The notes under the pieces were generated by a model. That model worked only from the letters and a program-made list of their open reading frames with translations, made no database searches and was not told where the DNA came from. Position numbers and translations under genes: made by a program. Below, piece after piece: positions 47,364 to 61,600 of a stretch of 64,000 nucleotides of DNA (the first letter of the stretch is position 1; each line of letters begins with the position of its first letter). Source of the DNA: Henricia sp. BOLD:AAB3569 (Eukaryota > Echinodermata > Asteroidea > Spinulosida > Echinasteridae); NCBI GenBank assembly GCA_037783545.1, contig JBBELK010000687.1, forward strand, positions 1-64,000, in the 5' to 3' direction.

Positions 47364-50300
47364 GAGCATGCACAATTTGAAGTTCGTTGGAATATTTTTT
47401 GACCTCCAAATTTGCCGACGTTTGGACCACACTTTGACCAAAATCCCGTCCCAAACTGGGCCGCGTCAACGACAGTCCGAAGGACTGAGCATGCGCACGA
47501 GTCAGGAATACACCAAAGAGGTGTGTACAGACAGCCACAGGTTGCGGGAGCATCCAGGAAGCGCCAACCCCTTTTTTTTCTAAACTCTGAAATTTCTCTG
47601 CCATTTCCCGGCGAAAGTCTGTCCATTTTTTAGGACAAGTGCGCAATATAGAGTGGTTGGAGCATGCAAAATTTGAAGTTCGTCGGAATATTTTTGGACC
47701 TCCAAATTTACCGACGTTTGGACCACACTTTGACCAAAATCCCGTCCCAAACTGGGCCGCGTCAACGACAGTCCGAAGGACTGAGCATGCGCACGAGTCA
47801 GGAATACACCAAAGAGGTGTGTACAGACAGCCACAGGTTGCGGGAGCATCCAGGAAGCGACAACCCCCTTTATTTTTTACTAAACTCTGAAATTTCTCTG
47901 CCATTTCCCGGCGAAAGTCTGTCAATTTTGTAGGACAAGTGCGCAATATAGAGTGTTTGGAGCATGCAAAATTTGAAGTTCGTCGGAATATTTTTGGACC
48001 TCCAAATTTGCCGACGTTTGGACCACACTTTGACCCAAATCCCGTCCCAAACTGGGCCGTGTCAACGACAGTCCGGAGGACTGAGCATGCGCACGAGTCA
48101 GGAATACACCAAAGAGGTGTGTACAGACAGCCACAGGTTGCGGGAGCATCCAGGAAGCGCCAACCCCTTTTTTTTCTAAACTCTGAAATTTCTCTGCCAT
48201 TTCCCGGCGAAAGTCTGTCAATTTTTTAGGACAAGTGCGCAATATAGAGTGTTTGGAGCATGCAAAATTTAAAGTTCGTCGGAATATTTTTTGACCTCCA
48301 AATTTGCCGACGTTTGGACCACACTTTGACCAAAATCCCGTCCCAAACTGGGCCGCGTCAACGACAGTCCGAAGGACTAAGCATGCGCACGAGTCAGGAA
48401 TACACAAAAGAGGTGTGTACAGACAGCCACAGGTTGCGGGAGCATCCAGGAAGCGCCAACCCCTTTTTTTTCTAAACTCTGAAATTTCTCTGCCATTTCC
48501 CGGCGAAAGTCTGTCCATTTTTTAGGACAAGTGCGCAATATAGAGTGTTTGGAGCATGCAAAATTTGAAGTTCGTCGGAATATTTTTGGACCTCCAAATT
48601 TACCGACGTTTGGACCACACTTTGACCAAAATCCCGTCCCAAACTGGGCCGCGTCAACGACAGTCCGAAGGACTGAGCATGCGCACGAGTCAGGAATACA
48701 CCAAAGATGTGTGTACAGACAGCCACAGGTTGCGGGAGCATCCAGGAAGCGACAACCCCCTTTTTTTTTTTACTAAACTCTGAAATTTCTCTGCCATTTC
48801 CCGGCGAAAGTCTGTCAATTTTGTAGGACAAGTGCGCAATATAGAGTGTTTGGAGCATGCACAATTTGAAGTTCGTTGGAATATTTTTTGACCTCCAAAT
48901 TTGCCGACGTTTGGACCACACTTTGACCAAAATCCCGTCCCAAACTGGGCCGCGTCAACGACAGTCCGAAGGACTGAGCATGCGCACGAGTCAGGAATAC
49001 ACCAAAGAGGTGTGTACAGACAGCCACAGGTTGCGGGAGCATCCAGGAAGCGACAACCCCCTTTTTTTTTTTACTAAACTCTGAAATTTCTCTGCCATTT
49101 CCCGGCGAAAGTCTGTCAATTTTGTAGGACAAGTGCGCAATATAGAGTGTTTGGAGCATGCAAAATTTGAAGTTCGTCGGAATATTTTTTGACCTCCAAA
49201 TTTGCCGACGTTTGGACCACACTTTGACCAAAATCCCGTCCCAAACTGGGCCGCGTCAACGACAGTCCGAAGGACTGAGCATGCGCACGAGTCAGGAATA
49301 CACCAAAGAGGTGTGTACAGACAGCCACAGGTTGCGGGAGAATCCAGGAAGCGACAACCCCCCTTTTTTTTTCACTAAACTCTGAAATTTCTCTGCCATT
49401 TCCCGGCGAAAGTCTGTCAATTTTGTAGGACAAGTGCGCAATATAGAGTGTTTGGAGCATGCAAAATTTGAAGTTCGTCGGAATATTTTTTGACCTCCAA
49501 ATTTGCCGACGTTTGGACCACACTTTGACCAAAATCCCGTCCCAAACTGGGCCGCGTCAACGACAGTCCGAAGGACTGAGCATGCGCACGAGTCAGGAAT
49601 ACACCAAAGAGGTGTGTACAGACAGCCACAGGTTGCGGGAGCATCCAGGAAGCGCCAACCCCTTTTTTTTCTAAACTCTGAAATTTCTCTGCCATTTCCC
49701 GGCGAAAGTCTGTCAATTTTTTAGGACAAGTGCGCAATATAGAGTGTTTGGAGCATGCACAATTTGAAGTTCGTTGGAATATTTTTTGACCTCCAAATTT
49801 GCCGACGTTTGGACCACACTTTGACCAAAATCCCGTCCCAAACTGGGCCGCGTCAACGACAGTCCGAAGGACTGAGCATGCGCACGAGTCAGGAATACAC
49901 CAAAGAGGTGTGTACAGACAGCCACAGGTTGCGGGAGCATCCAGGAAGCGCCAACCCCTTTTTTTTCTAAACTCTGAAATTTCTCTGCCATTTCCCGGCG
50001 AAAGTCTGTCAATTTTTTAGGACAAGTGCGCAATATAGAGTGTTTGGAGCATGCAAAATTTGAAGTTCGTCGGAATATTTTTGGACCTCCAAATTTACCG
50101 ACGTTTGGACCACACTTTGACCAAAATCCCGTCCCAAACTGGGCCGCGTCAACGACAGTCCGAAGGACTGAGCATGCGCACGAGTCAGGAATACACCAAA
50201 GAGGTGTGTACAGACAGCCACAGGTTGCGGGAGCATCCAGGAAGCGACAACCCCCTTTTTTTTTTACTAAACTCTGAAATTTCTCTGCCATTTCCCGGCG

Positions 50301-52129
50301 AAAGTCTGTCAATTTTGTAGGACAAGTGCGCAATATAGAGTGTTTGGAGCATGCACAATTTGAAGTTCGTTGGAATATTTTTTGACCTCCAAATTTGCCG
50401 ACGTTTGGACCACACTTTGACCAAAATCCCGTCCCAAACTGGGCCGCGTCAACGACAGTCCGAAGGACTGAGCATGCGCACGAGTCAGGAATACACCAAA
50501 GAGGTGTGTACAGACAGCCACAGGTTGCGGGAGCATCCAGGAAGCGACAACCCCCTTTTTTTTTTACTAAACTCTGAAATTTCTCTGCCATTTCCCGGCG
50601 AAAGTCTGTCAATTTTGTAGGACAAGTGCGCAATATAGAGTGTTTGGAGCATGCAAAATTTGAAGTTCGTCGGAATATTTTTTGACCTCCAAATTTGCCG
50701 ACGTTTGGACCACACTTTGACCAAAATCCCGTCCCAAACTGGGCCGCGTCAACGACAGTCCGAAGGACTGAGCATGCGCACGAGTCAGGAATACACCAAA
50801 GAGGTGTGTACAGACAGCCACAGGTTGCGGGAGCATCCAGGAAGCGCCAACCCCTTTTTTTTCTAAACTCTGAAATTTCTCTGCCATTTCCCGGCGAAAG
50901 TCTGTCAATTTTTTAGGACAAGTGCGCAATATAGAGTGTTTGGAGCATGCACAATTTGAAGTTCGTTGGAATATTTTTTGACCTCCAAATTTGCCGACGT
51001 TTGGACCACACTTTGACCAAAATCCCGTCCCAAACTGGGCCGCGTCAACGACAGTCCGAAGGACTGAGCATGCGCACGAGTCAGGAATACACCAAAGAGG
51101 TGTGTACAGACAGCCACAGGTTGCGGGAGCATCCAGGAAGCGCCAACCCCTTTTTTGTCTAAACTCTGAAATTTCTCTGCCATTTCCCGGCGAAAGTCTG
51201 TCAATTTTTTAGGACAAGTGCGCAATATAGAGTGTTTGGAGCATGCAAAATTTGAAGTTCGTCGGAATATTTTTGGACCTCCAAATTTGCCGACGTTTGG
51301 ACCACACTTTGACCCAAATCCCGTCCCAAACTGGGCCTTGTCAACGACAGTCCGGAGGACTGAGCATGCGCACGAGTCAGGAATACACCAAAGAGGTGTG
51401 TACAGACAGCCACAGGTTGCGGAAGCATCCAGGAAGCGCCAACCCCTTTTTTTCTAAACTCTGAAATTTCTCTGCCATTTCCCGGCGAAAGTCTGTCAAT
51501 TTTTTAGGACAAGTGCGCAATATAGAGTGTTTGGAGCATGCAAAATTTGAAGTTCGTCGGAATATTTTTGGACCTCCAAATTTGCCGACGTTTGGACCAC
51601 ACTTTGACCCAAATCCCGTCCCAAACTGGGCCGTGTCAACGACAGTCCGGAGGACTGAGCATGCGCACGAGTCAGGAATACACCAAAGAGGTGTGTACAG
51701 ACAGCCACAGGTTGCGGGAGCATCCAGGAAGCGCCAACCCCTTTTTTTTCTAAACTCTGAAATTTCTCTGCCATTTCCCGGCGAAAGTCTGTCAATTTTT
51801 TAGGACAAGTGCGCAATATAGAGTGTTTGGAGCATGCAAAATTTGAAGTTCGTCGGAATATTTTTTGACCTCCAAATTTGCCGACGTTTGGACCACACTT
51901 TGACCAAAATCCCGTCCCAAACTGGGCCGTGTCAACGACAGTCCGGAGGACTGAGCATGCGCACGAGTCAGGAATACACCAAAGAGGTGTGTACAGACAG
52001 CCACAGGTTGCGGGAGCATCCAGGAAGCGCCAACCCCTTTTTTTTCTAAACTCTGAAATTTCTCTGCCATTTCCCGGCGAAAGTCTGTCAATTTTTTAGG
52101 ACAAGTGCGCAATATAGAGTGTTTGGAGC

Positions 52130-53617
52130 ATGCAAAATTTGAAGTTCGTCGGAATATTTTTTGACCTCCAAATTTGCCGACGTTTGGACCACACTTTGAC
52201 CAAAATCCCGTCCCAAACTGGGCCGCGTCAACGACAGTCCGAAGGACTGAGCATGCGCACGAGTCAGGAATACACCAAAGAGGTGTGTACAGACAGCCAC
52301 AGGTTGCGGGAGCATCCAGGAAGCGCCAACCCCTTTTTTTTCTAAACTCTTAAATTTCTCTGCCATTTCCCGGCGAAAGTCTGTCAATTTTTTAGGACAA
52401 GTGCGCAATATAGAGTGTTTGGAGCATGCACAATTTGAAGTTCGTTGGAATATTTTTTGACCTCCAAATTTGCCGACGTTTGGACCACACTTTGACCAAA
52501 ATCCCGTCCCAAACTGGGCCGCGTCAACGACAGTCCGAAGGACTGAGCATGCGCACGAGTCAGGAATACACCAAAGAGGTGTGTACAGACAGCCACAGGT
52601 TGCGGGAGCATCCAGGAAGCGACAACCCCCTTTTTTTTTTACTAAACTCTGAAATTTCTCTGCCATTTCCCGGCGAAAGTCTGTCAATTTTGTAGGACAA
52701 GTGCGCAATATAGAGTGTTTGGAGCATGCAAAATTTGAAGTTCGTCGGAATATTTTTTGACCTCCAAATTTGCCGACGTTTGGACCACACTTTGACCAAA
52801 ATCCCGTCCCAAACTGGGCCGTGTCAACGACAGTCCGGAGGACTGAGCATGCGCACGAGTCAGGAATACACCAAAGAGGTGTGTACAGACAGCCACAGGT
52901 TGCGGGAGCATCCAGGAAGCGCCAACCCCTTTTTTTTCTAAACTCTGAAATTTCTCTGCCATTTCCCGGCGAAAGTCTGTCAATTTTTTAGGACAAGTGC
53001 GCAATATAGAGTGTTTGGAGCATGCAAAATTTGAAGTTCGTCGGAATATTTTTTGACCTCCAAATTTGCCGACGTTTGGACCACACTTTGACCAAAATCC
53101 CGTCCCAAACTGGGCCGCGTCAACGACAGTCCGAAGGACTGAGCATGCGCACGAGTCAGGAATACACCAAAGAGGTGTGTACAGACAGCCACAGGTTGCG
53201 GGAGCATCCAGGAAGCGCCAACCCCTTTTTTTTCTAAACTCTTAAATTTCTCTGCCATTTCCCGGCGAAAGTCTGTCAATTTTTTAGGACAAGTGCGCAA
53301 TATAGAGTGTTTGGAGCATGCACAATTTGAAGTTCGTTGGAATATTTTTTGACCTCCAAATTTGCCGACGTTTGGACCACACTTTGACCAAAATCCCGTC
53401 CCAAACTGGGCCGCGTCAACGACAGTCCGAAGGACTGAGCATGCGCACGAGTCAGGAATACACCAAAGAGGTGTGTACAGACAGCCACAGGTTGCGGGAG
53501 CATCCAGGAAGCGACAACCCCCTTTTTTTTTTACTAAACTCTGAAATTTCTCTGCCATTTCCCGGCGAAAGTCTGTCAATTTTGTAGGACAAGTGCGCAA
53601 TATAGAGTGTTTGGAGC
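52130..53617 (-). repeat. Three-monomer higher-order repeat (892 bp), one full and one partial copy
   Basis: A monomer with AACTCTTAAATTT and one with GCACAATTTG plus GCGACAACCCCC start at 52130 and 52426, and again at 53022 and 53318. The third position differs (52726 against 53618). Confidence 0.75.
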
Positions 53618-55095
53618 ATGCAAAATTTGAAGTTCGTCGGAATATTTTTTGACCTCCAAATTTGCCGACGTTTGGACCACACTTTGACCAAAATCCCGTC
53701 CCAAACTGGGCCGCGTCAACGACAGTCCGAAGGACTGAGCATGCGCACGAGTCAGGAATACACCAAAGAGGTGTGTACAGACAGCCACAGGTTGCGGGAG
53801 CATCCAGGAAGCGCCAACCCCTTTTTTTTCTAAACTCTGAAATTTCTCTGCCATTTCCCGGCGAAAGTCTGTCAATTTTTTAGGACAAGTGCGCAATATA
53901 GAGTGTTTGGAGCATGCACAATTTGAAGTTCGTTGGAATATTTTTTGACCTCCAAATTTGCCGACGTTTGGACCACACTTTGACCAAAATCCCGTCCCAA
54001 ACTGGGCCGCGTCAACGACAGTCCGAAGGACTGAGTATGCGCACGAGTCAGGAATACACCAAAGAGGTGTGTACAGACAGCCACAGGTTGCGGGAGCATC
54101 CAGGAAGCGCCAACCCCTTTTTTTTCTAAACTCTGAAATTTCTCTGCCATTTCCCGGCGAAAGTCTGTCAATTTTTTAGGACAAGTGCGCAATATAGAGT
54201 GTTTGGAGCATGCAAAATTTGAAGTTCGTCGGAATATTTTTGGACCTCCAAATTTGCCGACGTTTGGACCACACTTTGACCCAAATCCCGTCCCAAACTG
54301 GGCCGTGTCAACGACAGTCCGGAGGACTGAGCATGCGCACGAGTCAGGAATACACCAAAGAGGTGTGTACAGACAGCCACAGGTTGCGGGAGCATCCAGG
54401 AAGCGCCAACCCCTTTTTTTCTAAACTCTGAAATTTCTCTGCCATTTCCCGGCGAAAGTCTGTCAATTTTTTAGGACAAGTGCGCAATATAGAGTGTTTG
54501 GAGCATGCAAAATTTGAAGTTCGTCGGAATATTTTTGGACCTCCAAATTTGCCGACGTTTGGACCACACTTTGACCCAAATCCCGTCCCAAACTGGGCCG
54601 TGTCAACGACAGTCCGGAGGACTGAGCATGCGCACGAGTCAGGAATACACCAAAGAGGTGTGTACAGACAGCCACAGGTTGCGGGAGCATCCAGGAAGCG
54701 CCAACCCCTTTTTTTCTAAACTCTGAAATTTCTCTGCCATTTCCCGGCGAAAGTCTGTCAATTTTGTAGGACAAGTGCGCAATATAGAGTGTTTGGAGCA
54801 TGCAAAATTTGAAGTTCGTCGGAATATTTTTTGACCTCCAAATTTGCCGACGTTTGGACCACACTTTGACCAAAATCCCGTCCCAAACTGGGCCGTGTCA
54901 ACGACAGTCCGGAGGACTGAGCATGCGCACGAGTCAGGAATACACCAAAGAGGTGTGTACAGACAGCCACAGGTTGCGGGAGCATCCAGGAAGCGCCAAC
55001 CCCTTTTTTTTCTAAACTCTGAAATTTCTCTGCCATTTCCCGGCGAAAGTCTGTCAATTTTTTAGGACAAGTGCGCAATATAGAGTGTTTGGAGC

Positions 55096-58000
55096 ATGCA
55101 AAATTTGAAGTTCGTCGGAATATTTTTTGACCTCCAAATTTGCCGACGTTTGGACCACACTTTGACCAAAATCCCGTCCCAAACTGGGCCGCGTCAACGA
55201 CAGTCCGAAGGACTGAGCATGCGCACGAGTCAGGAATACACCAAAGAGGTGTGTACAGACAGCCACAGGTTGCGGGAGCATCCAGGAAACGCCAACCCCT
55301 TTTTTTTCTAAACTCTGAAATTTCTCTGCCATTTCCCGGCGAAAGTCTGTCAATTTTTGAGGACAAGTGCGCAATATAGAGTGTTTGGAGCATGCAAAAT
55401 TTGAAGTTCGTCGGAATATTTTGGACTTCCAAATTTGCCGACGTTTGGACCACACTTTGACCCAAATCCCGTCCCAAACTGGGCCGTGTCAACGACAGTC
55501 CGGAGGACTGAGCATGCGCACGAGTCAGGAATACACCAAAGAGGTGTGTACAGACAGCCACAGGTTGCGGGAGCATCCAGGAAGCGCCAACCCCTTTTTT
55601 TTTCTAAACTCTGAAATTTCTCTGCCATTTCCCGGCGAAAGTCTGTCAATTTTTTAGGACAAGTGCGCAATATAGAGTGTTTGGAGCATGCAAAATTTGA
55701 AGTTCGTCGGAATATTTTTTGACCTCCAAATTTGCCGACGTTTGGACCACACTTTGAACAAAATCCCGTCCCAAACTGGGCCGCGTCAACGACAGTCCGA
55801 AGGACTGAGCATGCGCACGAGTCAGGAATACACCAAAGAGGTGTGTACAGACAGCCACAGGTTGCGGGAGCATCCAGGAAATGCCAACCCCTTTTTTTTC
55901 TAAACTCTGAAATTTCTCTGCCATTTCCCGGCGAAAGTCTGTCAATTTTTTAGGACAAGTGCGCAATATAGAGTGTTTGGAGCATGCAAAATTTGAAGTT
56001 CGTCGGAATATTTTTGGACCTCCAAATTTGCCGACGTTTGGACCACACTTTGACCCAAATCCCGTCCCAAACTGGGCCGTGTCAACGACAGTCCGGAGGA
56101 CTGAGCATGCGCACGAGTCAGGAATACACCAAAGAGGTGTGTACAGACAGCCACAGGTTGCGGGAGCATCCAGGAAGCGCCAACCCCTTTTTTTTCTAAA
56201 CTCTGAAATTTCTCTGCCATTTCCCGGCGAAAGTCTGTCAATTTTTTAGGACAAGTGCGCAATATAGAGTGTTTGGAGCATGCAAAATTTGAAGTTCGTC
56301 GGAATATTTTTTGACCTCCAAATTTGCCGACGTTTGGACCACACTTTGACCCAAATCCCGTCCCAAACTGGGCCGCGTCAACGACAGTCCGAAGGACTGA
56401 GCATGCGCACGAGTCAGGAATACACCAAAGAGGTGTGTACAGACAGCCACAGGTTGCGGGAGCATCCAGGAAACGCCAACCCCTTTTTTTTCTAAACTCT
56501 GAAATTTCTCTGCCATTTCCCGGCGAAAGTCTGTCAATTTTTTAGGACAAGTGCGCAATATAGAGTGTTTGGAGCATGCAAAATTTGAAGTTCGTCGGAA
56601 TATTTTTGGACCTCCAAATTTGCCGACGTTTGGACCACACTTTGACCCAAATCCCGTCCCAAACTGGGCCGTGTAAACGACAGTCCGGAGGACTGAGCAT
56701 GCGCACGAGTCAGGAATACACCAAAGAGGTGTGTACAGACAGCCACAGGTTGCGGGAGCATCCAGGAAGCGCCAACCCCTTTTTTTTCTAAACTCTGAAA
56801 TTTCTCTGCCATTTCCCGGCGAAAGTCTGTCAATTTTTTAGGACAAGTGCGCAATATAGAGTGTTTGGAGCATGCAAAATTTGAAGTTCGTCGGAATATT
56901 TTTTGACCTCCAAATTTGCCGACGTTTGGACCACACTTTGACCAAAATCCCGTCCCAAACTGGGCCGCGTCAACGACAGTCCGAAGGACTGAGCATGCGC
57001 ACGAGTCAGGAATACACCAAAGAGGTGTGTACAGACAGCCACAGGTTGCGGGAGCATCCAGGAAACGCCAACCCCTTTTTTTTCTAAACTCTGAAATTTC
57101 TCTGCCATTTCCCGGCGAAAGTCTGTCAATTTTTGAGGACAAGTGCGCAATATAGAGTGTTTGGAGCATGCAAAATTTGAAGTTCGTCGGAATATTTTGG
57201 ACTTCCAAATTTGCCGACGTTTGGACCACACTTTGACCCAAATCCCGTCCCAAACTGGGCCGTGTCAACGACAGTCCGGAGGACTGAGCATGCGCACGAG
57301 TCAGGAATACACCAAAGAGGTGTGTACAGACAGCCACAGGTTGCGGGAGCATCCAGGAAGCGCCAACCCTTTTTTTTTCTAAACTCTGAAATTTCTCTGC
57401 CATTTCCCGGCGAAAGTCTGTCAATTTTTTAGGACAAGTGCGCAATATAGAGTGTTTGGAGCATGCAAAATTTGAAGTTCGTCGGAATATTTTTTGACCT
57501 CCAAATTTGCCGACGTTTGGACCACACTTTGAACAAAATCCCGTCCCAAACTGGGCCGCGTCAACGACAGTCCGAAGGACTGAGCATGCGCACGAGTCAG
57601 GAATACACCAAAGAGGTGTGTACAGACAGCCACAGGTTGCGGGAGCATCCAGGAAATGCCAACCCCTTTTTTTTCTAAACTCTGAAATTTCTCTGCCATT
57701 TCCCGGCGAAAGTCTGTCAATTTTTTAGGACAAGTGCGCAATATAGAGTGTTTGGAGCATGCAAAATTTGAAGTTCGTCGGAATATTTTTGGACCTCCAA
57801 ATTTGCCGACGTTTGGACCACACTTTGACCCAAATCCCGTCCCAAACTGGGCCGTGTCAACGACAGTCCGGAGGACTGAGCATGCGCACGAGTCAGGAAT
57901 ACACCAAAGAGGTGTGTACAGACAGCCACAGGTTGCGGGAGCATCCAGGAAGCGCCAACCCCTTTTTTTTCTAAACTCTGAAATTTCTCTGCCATTTCCC

Positions 58001-58646
58001 GGCGAAAGTCTGTCAATTTTTTAGGACAAGTGCGCAATATAGAGTGTTTGGAGCATGCAAAATTTGAAGTTCGTCGGAATATTTTTTGACCTCCAAATTT
58101 GCCGACGTTTGGACCACACTTTGACCCAAATCCCGTCCCAAACTGGGCCGCGTCAACGACAGTCCGAAGGACTGAGCATGCGCACGAGTCAGGAATACAC
58201 CAAAGAGGTGTGTACAGACAGCCACAGGTTGCGGGAGCATCCAGGAAACGCCAACCCCTTTTTTTTCTAAACTCTGAAATTTCTCTGCCATTTCCCGGCG
58301 AAAGTCTGTCAATTTTTTAGGACAAGTGCGCAATATAGAGTGTTTGGAGCATGCAAAATTTGAAGTTCGTCGGAATATTTTTGGACCTCCAAATTTGCCG
58401 ACGTTTGGACCACACTTTGACCCAAATCCCGTCCCAAACTGGGCCGTGTAAACGACAGTCCGGAGGACTGAGCATGCGCACGAGTCAGGAATACACCAAA
58501 GAGGTGTGTACAGACAGCCACAGGTTGCGGGAGCATCCAGGAAGCGCCAACCCCTTTTTTTTCTAAACTCTGAAATTTCTCTGCCATTTCCCGGCGAAAG
58601 TCTGTCAATTTTTTAGGACAAGTGCGCAATATAGAGTGTTTGGAGC
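55096..58646 (-). repeat. Six-monomer higher-order repeat (1776 and 1775 bp), two tandem copies
   Basis: Units are 55096-56871 and 56872-58646. Shared private variants in matching positions are GTCAATTTTTGAGG, ATATTTTGGACTTCC, GAACAAAATCC with GGAAATGCC, and GTGTAAACGACAG. Unit 2 differs at a few T-tract bases, so the duplication looks recent. Confidence 0.88.
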
Positions 58647-61600
58647 ATGCAAAATTTGAAGTTCGTCGGAATATTTTTTGACCTCCAAATTTGCCGACGT
58701 TTGGACCACACTTTGACCAAAATCCCGTCCCAAACTGGGCCGTGTCAACGACAGTCCGGAGGACTGAGCATGCGCACGAGTCAGGAATACACCAAAGAGG
58801 TGTGTACAGACAGCCACAGGTTGCGGGAGCATCCAGGAAGCGCCAACCCCTTTTTTTTCTAAACTCTGAAATTTCTCTGCCATTTCCCGGCGAAAGTCTG
58901 TCAATTTTTTAGGACAAGTGCGCAATATAGAGTGTTTGGAGCATGCAAAATTTGAAGTTCGTCGGAATATTTTTTGACCTCCAAATTTGCCGACGTTTGG
59001 ACCACACTTTGACCAAAATCCCGTCCCAAACTGGGCCGCGTCAACGACAGTCCGAAGGACTGAGCATGCGCACGAGTCAGGAATACACCAAAGAGGTGTG
59101 TACAGACAGCCACAGGTTGCGGGAGCATCCAGGAAGCGCCAACCCCTTTTTTTCTAAACTCTGAAATTTCTCTGCCATTTCCCAGCGAAAGTCTGTCAAT
59201 TTTTTAGGACAAGTGCGCAATATAGAGTGTTTGGAGCATGCAAAATTTGAAGTTCGTCGGAATATTTTTTGACCTCCAAATTTGCCGACGTTTGGACCAC
59301 ACTTTGAACAAAATCCCGTCCCAAACTGGGCCGCGTCAACGACAGTCCGAAGGACTGAGCATGCGCACGAGTCAGGAATACACCAAAGAGGTGTGTACAG
59401 ACAGCCACAGGTTGCGGGAGCATCCAGGAAACGCCAACCCCTTTTTTTTCTAAACTCTGAAATTTCTCTGCCATTTCCCGGCGAAAGTCTGTCAATTTTT
59501 TAGGACAAGTGCGCAATATAGAGTGTTTGGAGCATGCAAAATTTGAAGTTCGTCGGAATATTTTTGGACCTCCAAATTTGCCGACGTTTGGACCACACTT
59601 TGACCCAAATCCCGTCCCAAACTGGGCCGTGTCAACGACAGTCCGGAGGACTGAGCATGCGCACGAGTCAGGAATACACCAAAGAGGTGTGTACAGACAG
59701 CCACAGGTTGCGGGAGCATCCAGGAAGCGCCAACCCCTTTTTTTTCTAAACTCTGAAATTTCTCTGCCATTTCCCGGCGAAAGTCTGTCAATTTTTTAGG
59801 ACAAGTGCGCAATATAGAGTGTTTGGAGCATGCAAAATTTGAAGATCGTCGGAATATTTTTTGACCTCCAAATTTGCCGACGTTTGGACCACACTTTGAA
59901 CAAAATCCCGTCCCAAACTGGGCCGCGTCAACGACAGTCCGAAGGACTGAGCATGCGCACAAGTCAGGAATACACCAAAGAGGTGTGTACAGACAGCCAC
60001 AGGTTGCGGGAGCATCCAGGAAACGCCAACCCCCTTTTTTTTCTAAACTCTGAAATTTCTCTGCCATATCCCGGCGAAAGTCTGTCAATTTTTTAGGACA
60101 AGTGCGCAATATAGAGTGTTTGGAGCATGCAAAATTTGAAGTTCGTCGGAATATTTTTGGACCTCCAAATTTGCCGACGTTTGGACCACACTTTGACCCA
60201 AATCCCGTCCCAAACTGGGCCGTGTCAACGACAGTCCGGAGGACTGAGCATGCGCACGAGTCAGGAATACACCAAAGAGGTGTGTACAGACAGCCACAGG
60301 TTGCGGGAGCATCCAGGAAGCGCCAATCCCTTTTTTTTCTAAACTCTGAAATTTCTCTGCCATTTCCCGGCGAAAGTCTGTCCATTTTTTAGGACAAGTG
60401 CGCAATATAGAGTGTTTGGAGCATGCAAAATTTGAAGTTCGTCGGAATATTTTTGGACCTCCAAATTTACCGACGTTTGGACCACACTTTGACCAAAATC
60501 CCGTCCCAAACTGGGCCGCGTCAACGACAGTCCGAAGGACTGAGCATGCGCACGAGTCAGGAATACACCAAAGAGGTGTGTACAGACAGCCACAGGTTGC
60601 GGGAGCATCCAGGAAGCGCCAACCCCCTTTTTTTTTTACTAAACTCTGAAATTTCTCTGCCATTTCCCGGCGAAAGTCTGTCAATTTTTTAGGACAAGTG
60701 CGCAATATAGAGTGTTTGGAGCATGCAAAATTTGAAGTTCGTCGGAATATTTTTTGACCTCCAAATTTGCCGACGTTTGGACCACACTTTGACCAAAATC
60801 CCGTCCCAAACTGGGCCGCGTCAACGACAGTCCGAAGGACTGAGCATGCGCACGAGTCAGGAATACACCAAAGAGGTGTGTACAGACAGCCACAGGTTGC
60901 GGGAGCATCCAGGAAGCGCCAACCCCTTTTTTTTCTAAACTCTGAAATTTCTCTGCATTTCCCGGCGAAAGTCTGTCAATTTTTTAGGACAAGTGCGCAA
61001 TATAGAGTGTTTGGAGCATGCAAAATTTGAAGTTCGTCGGAATATTTTTTGACCTCCAAATTTGCCGACGTTTGGACCACACTTTGAACAAAATCCCGTC
61101 CCAAACTGGGCCGCGTCAACGACAGTCCGAAGGACTGAGCATGCGCACGAGTCAGGAATACACCAAAGAGGTGTGTACAGACAGCCACAGGTTGCGGGAG
61201 CATCCAGGAAACGCCAACCCCTTTTTTTTCTAAACTCTGAAATTTCTCTGCCATTTCCCGGCGAAAGTCTGTCAATTTTTTAGGACAAGTGCGCAATATA
61301 GAGTGTTTGGAGCATGCAAAATTTGAAGTTCGTCGGAATATTTTTTGACCTCCAAATTTGCCGACGTTTGGACCACACTTTGACCAAAATCCCGTCCCAA
61401 ACTGGGCCGTGTCAACGACGGTCCGAAGGACTGAGCATGCGCACGAGTCAGGAATACACCAAAGAGGTGTGTACAGACAGCCACAGGTTGCGGGAGCATC
61501 CAGGAAGCGCCAACCCCTTTTTTTTCTAAACTCTGAAATTTCTCTGCCATTTCCCGGCGAAAGTCTGTCAATTTTTTAGGACAAGTGCGCAATATAGAGT

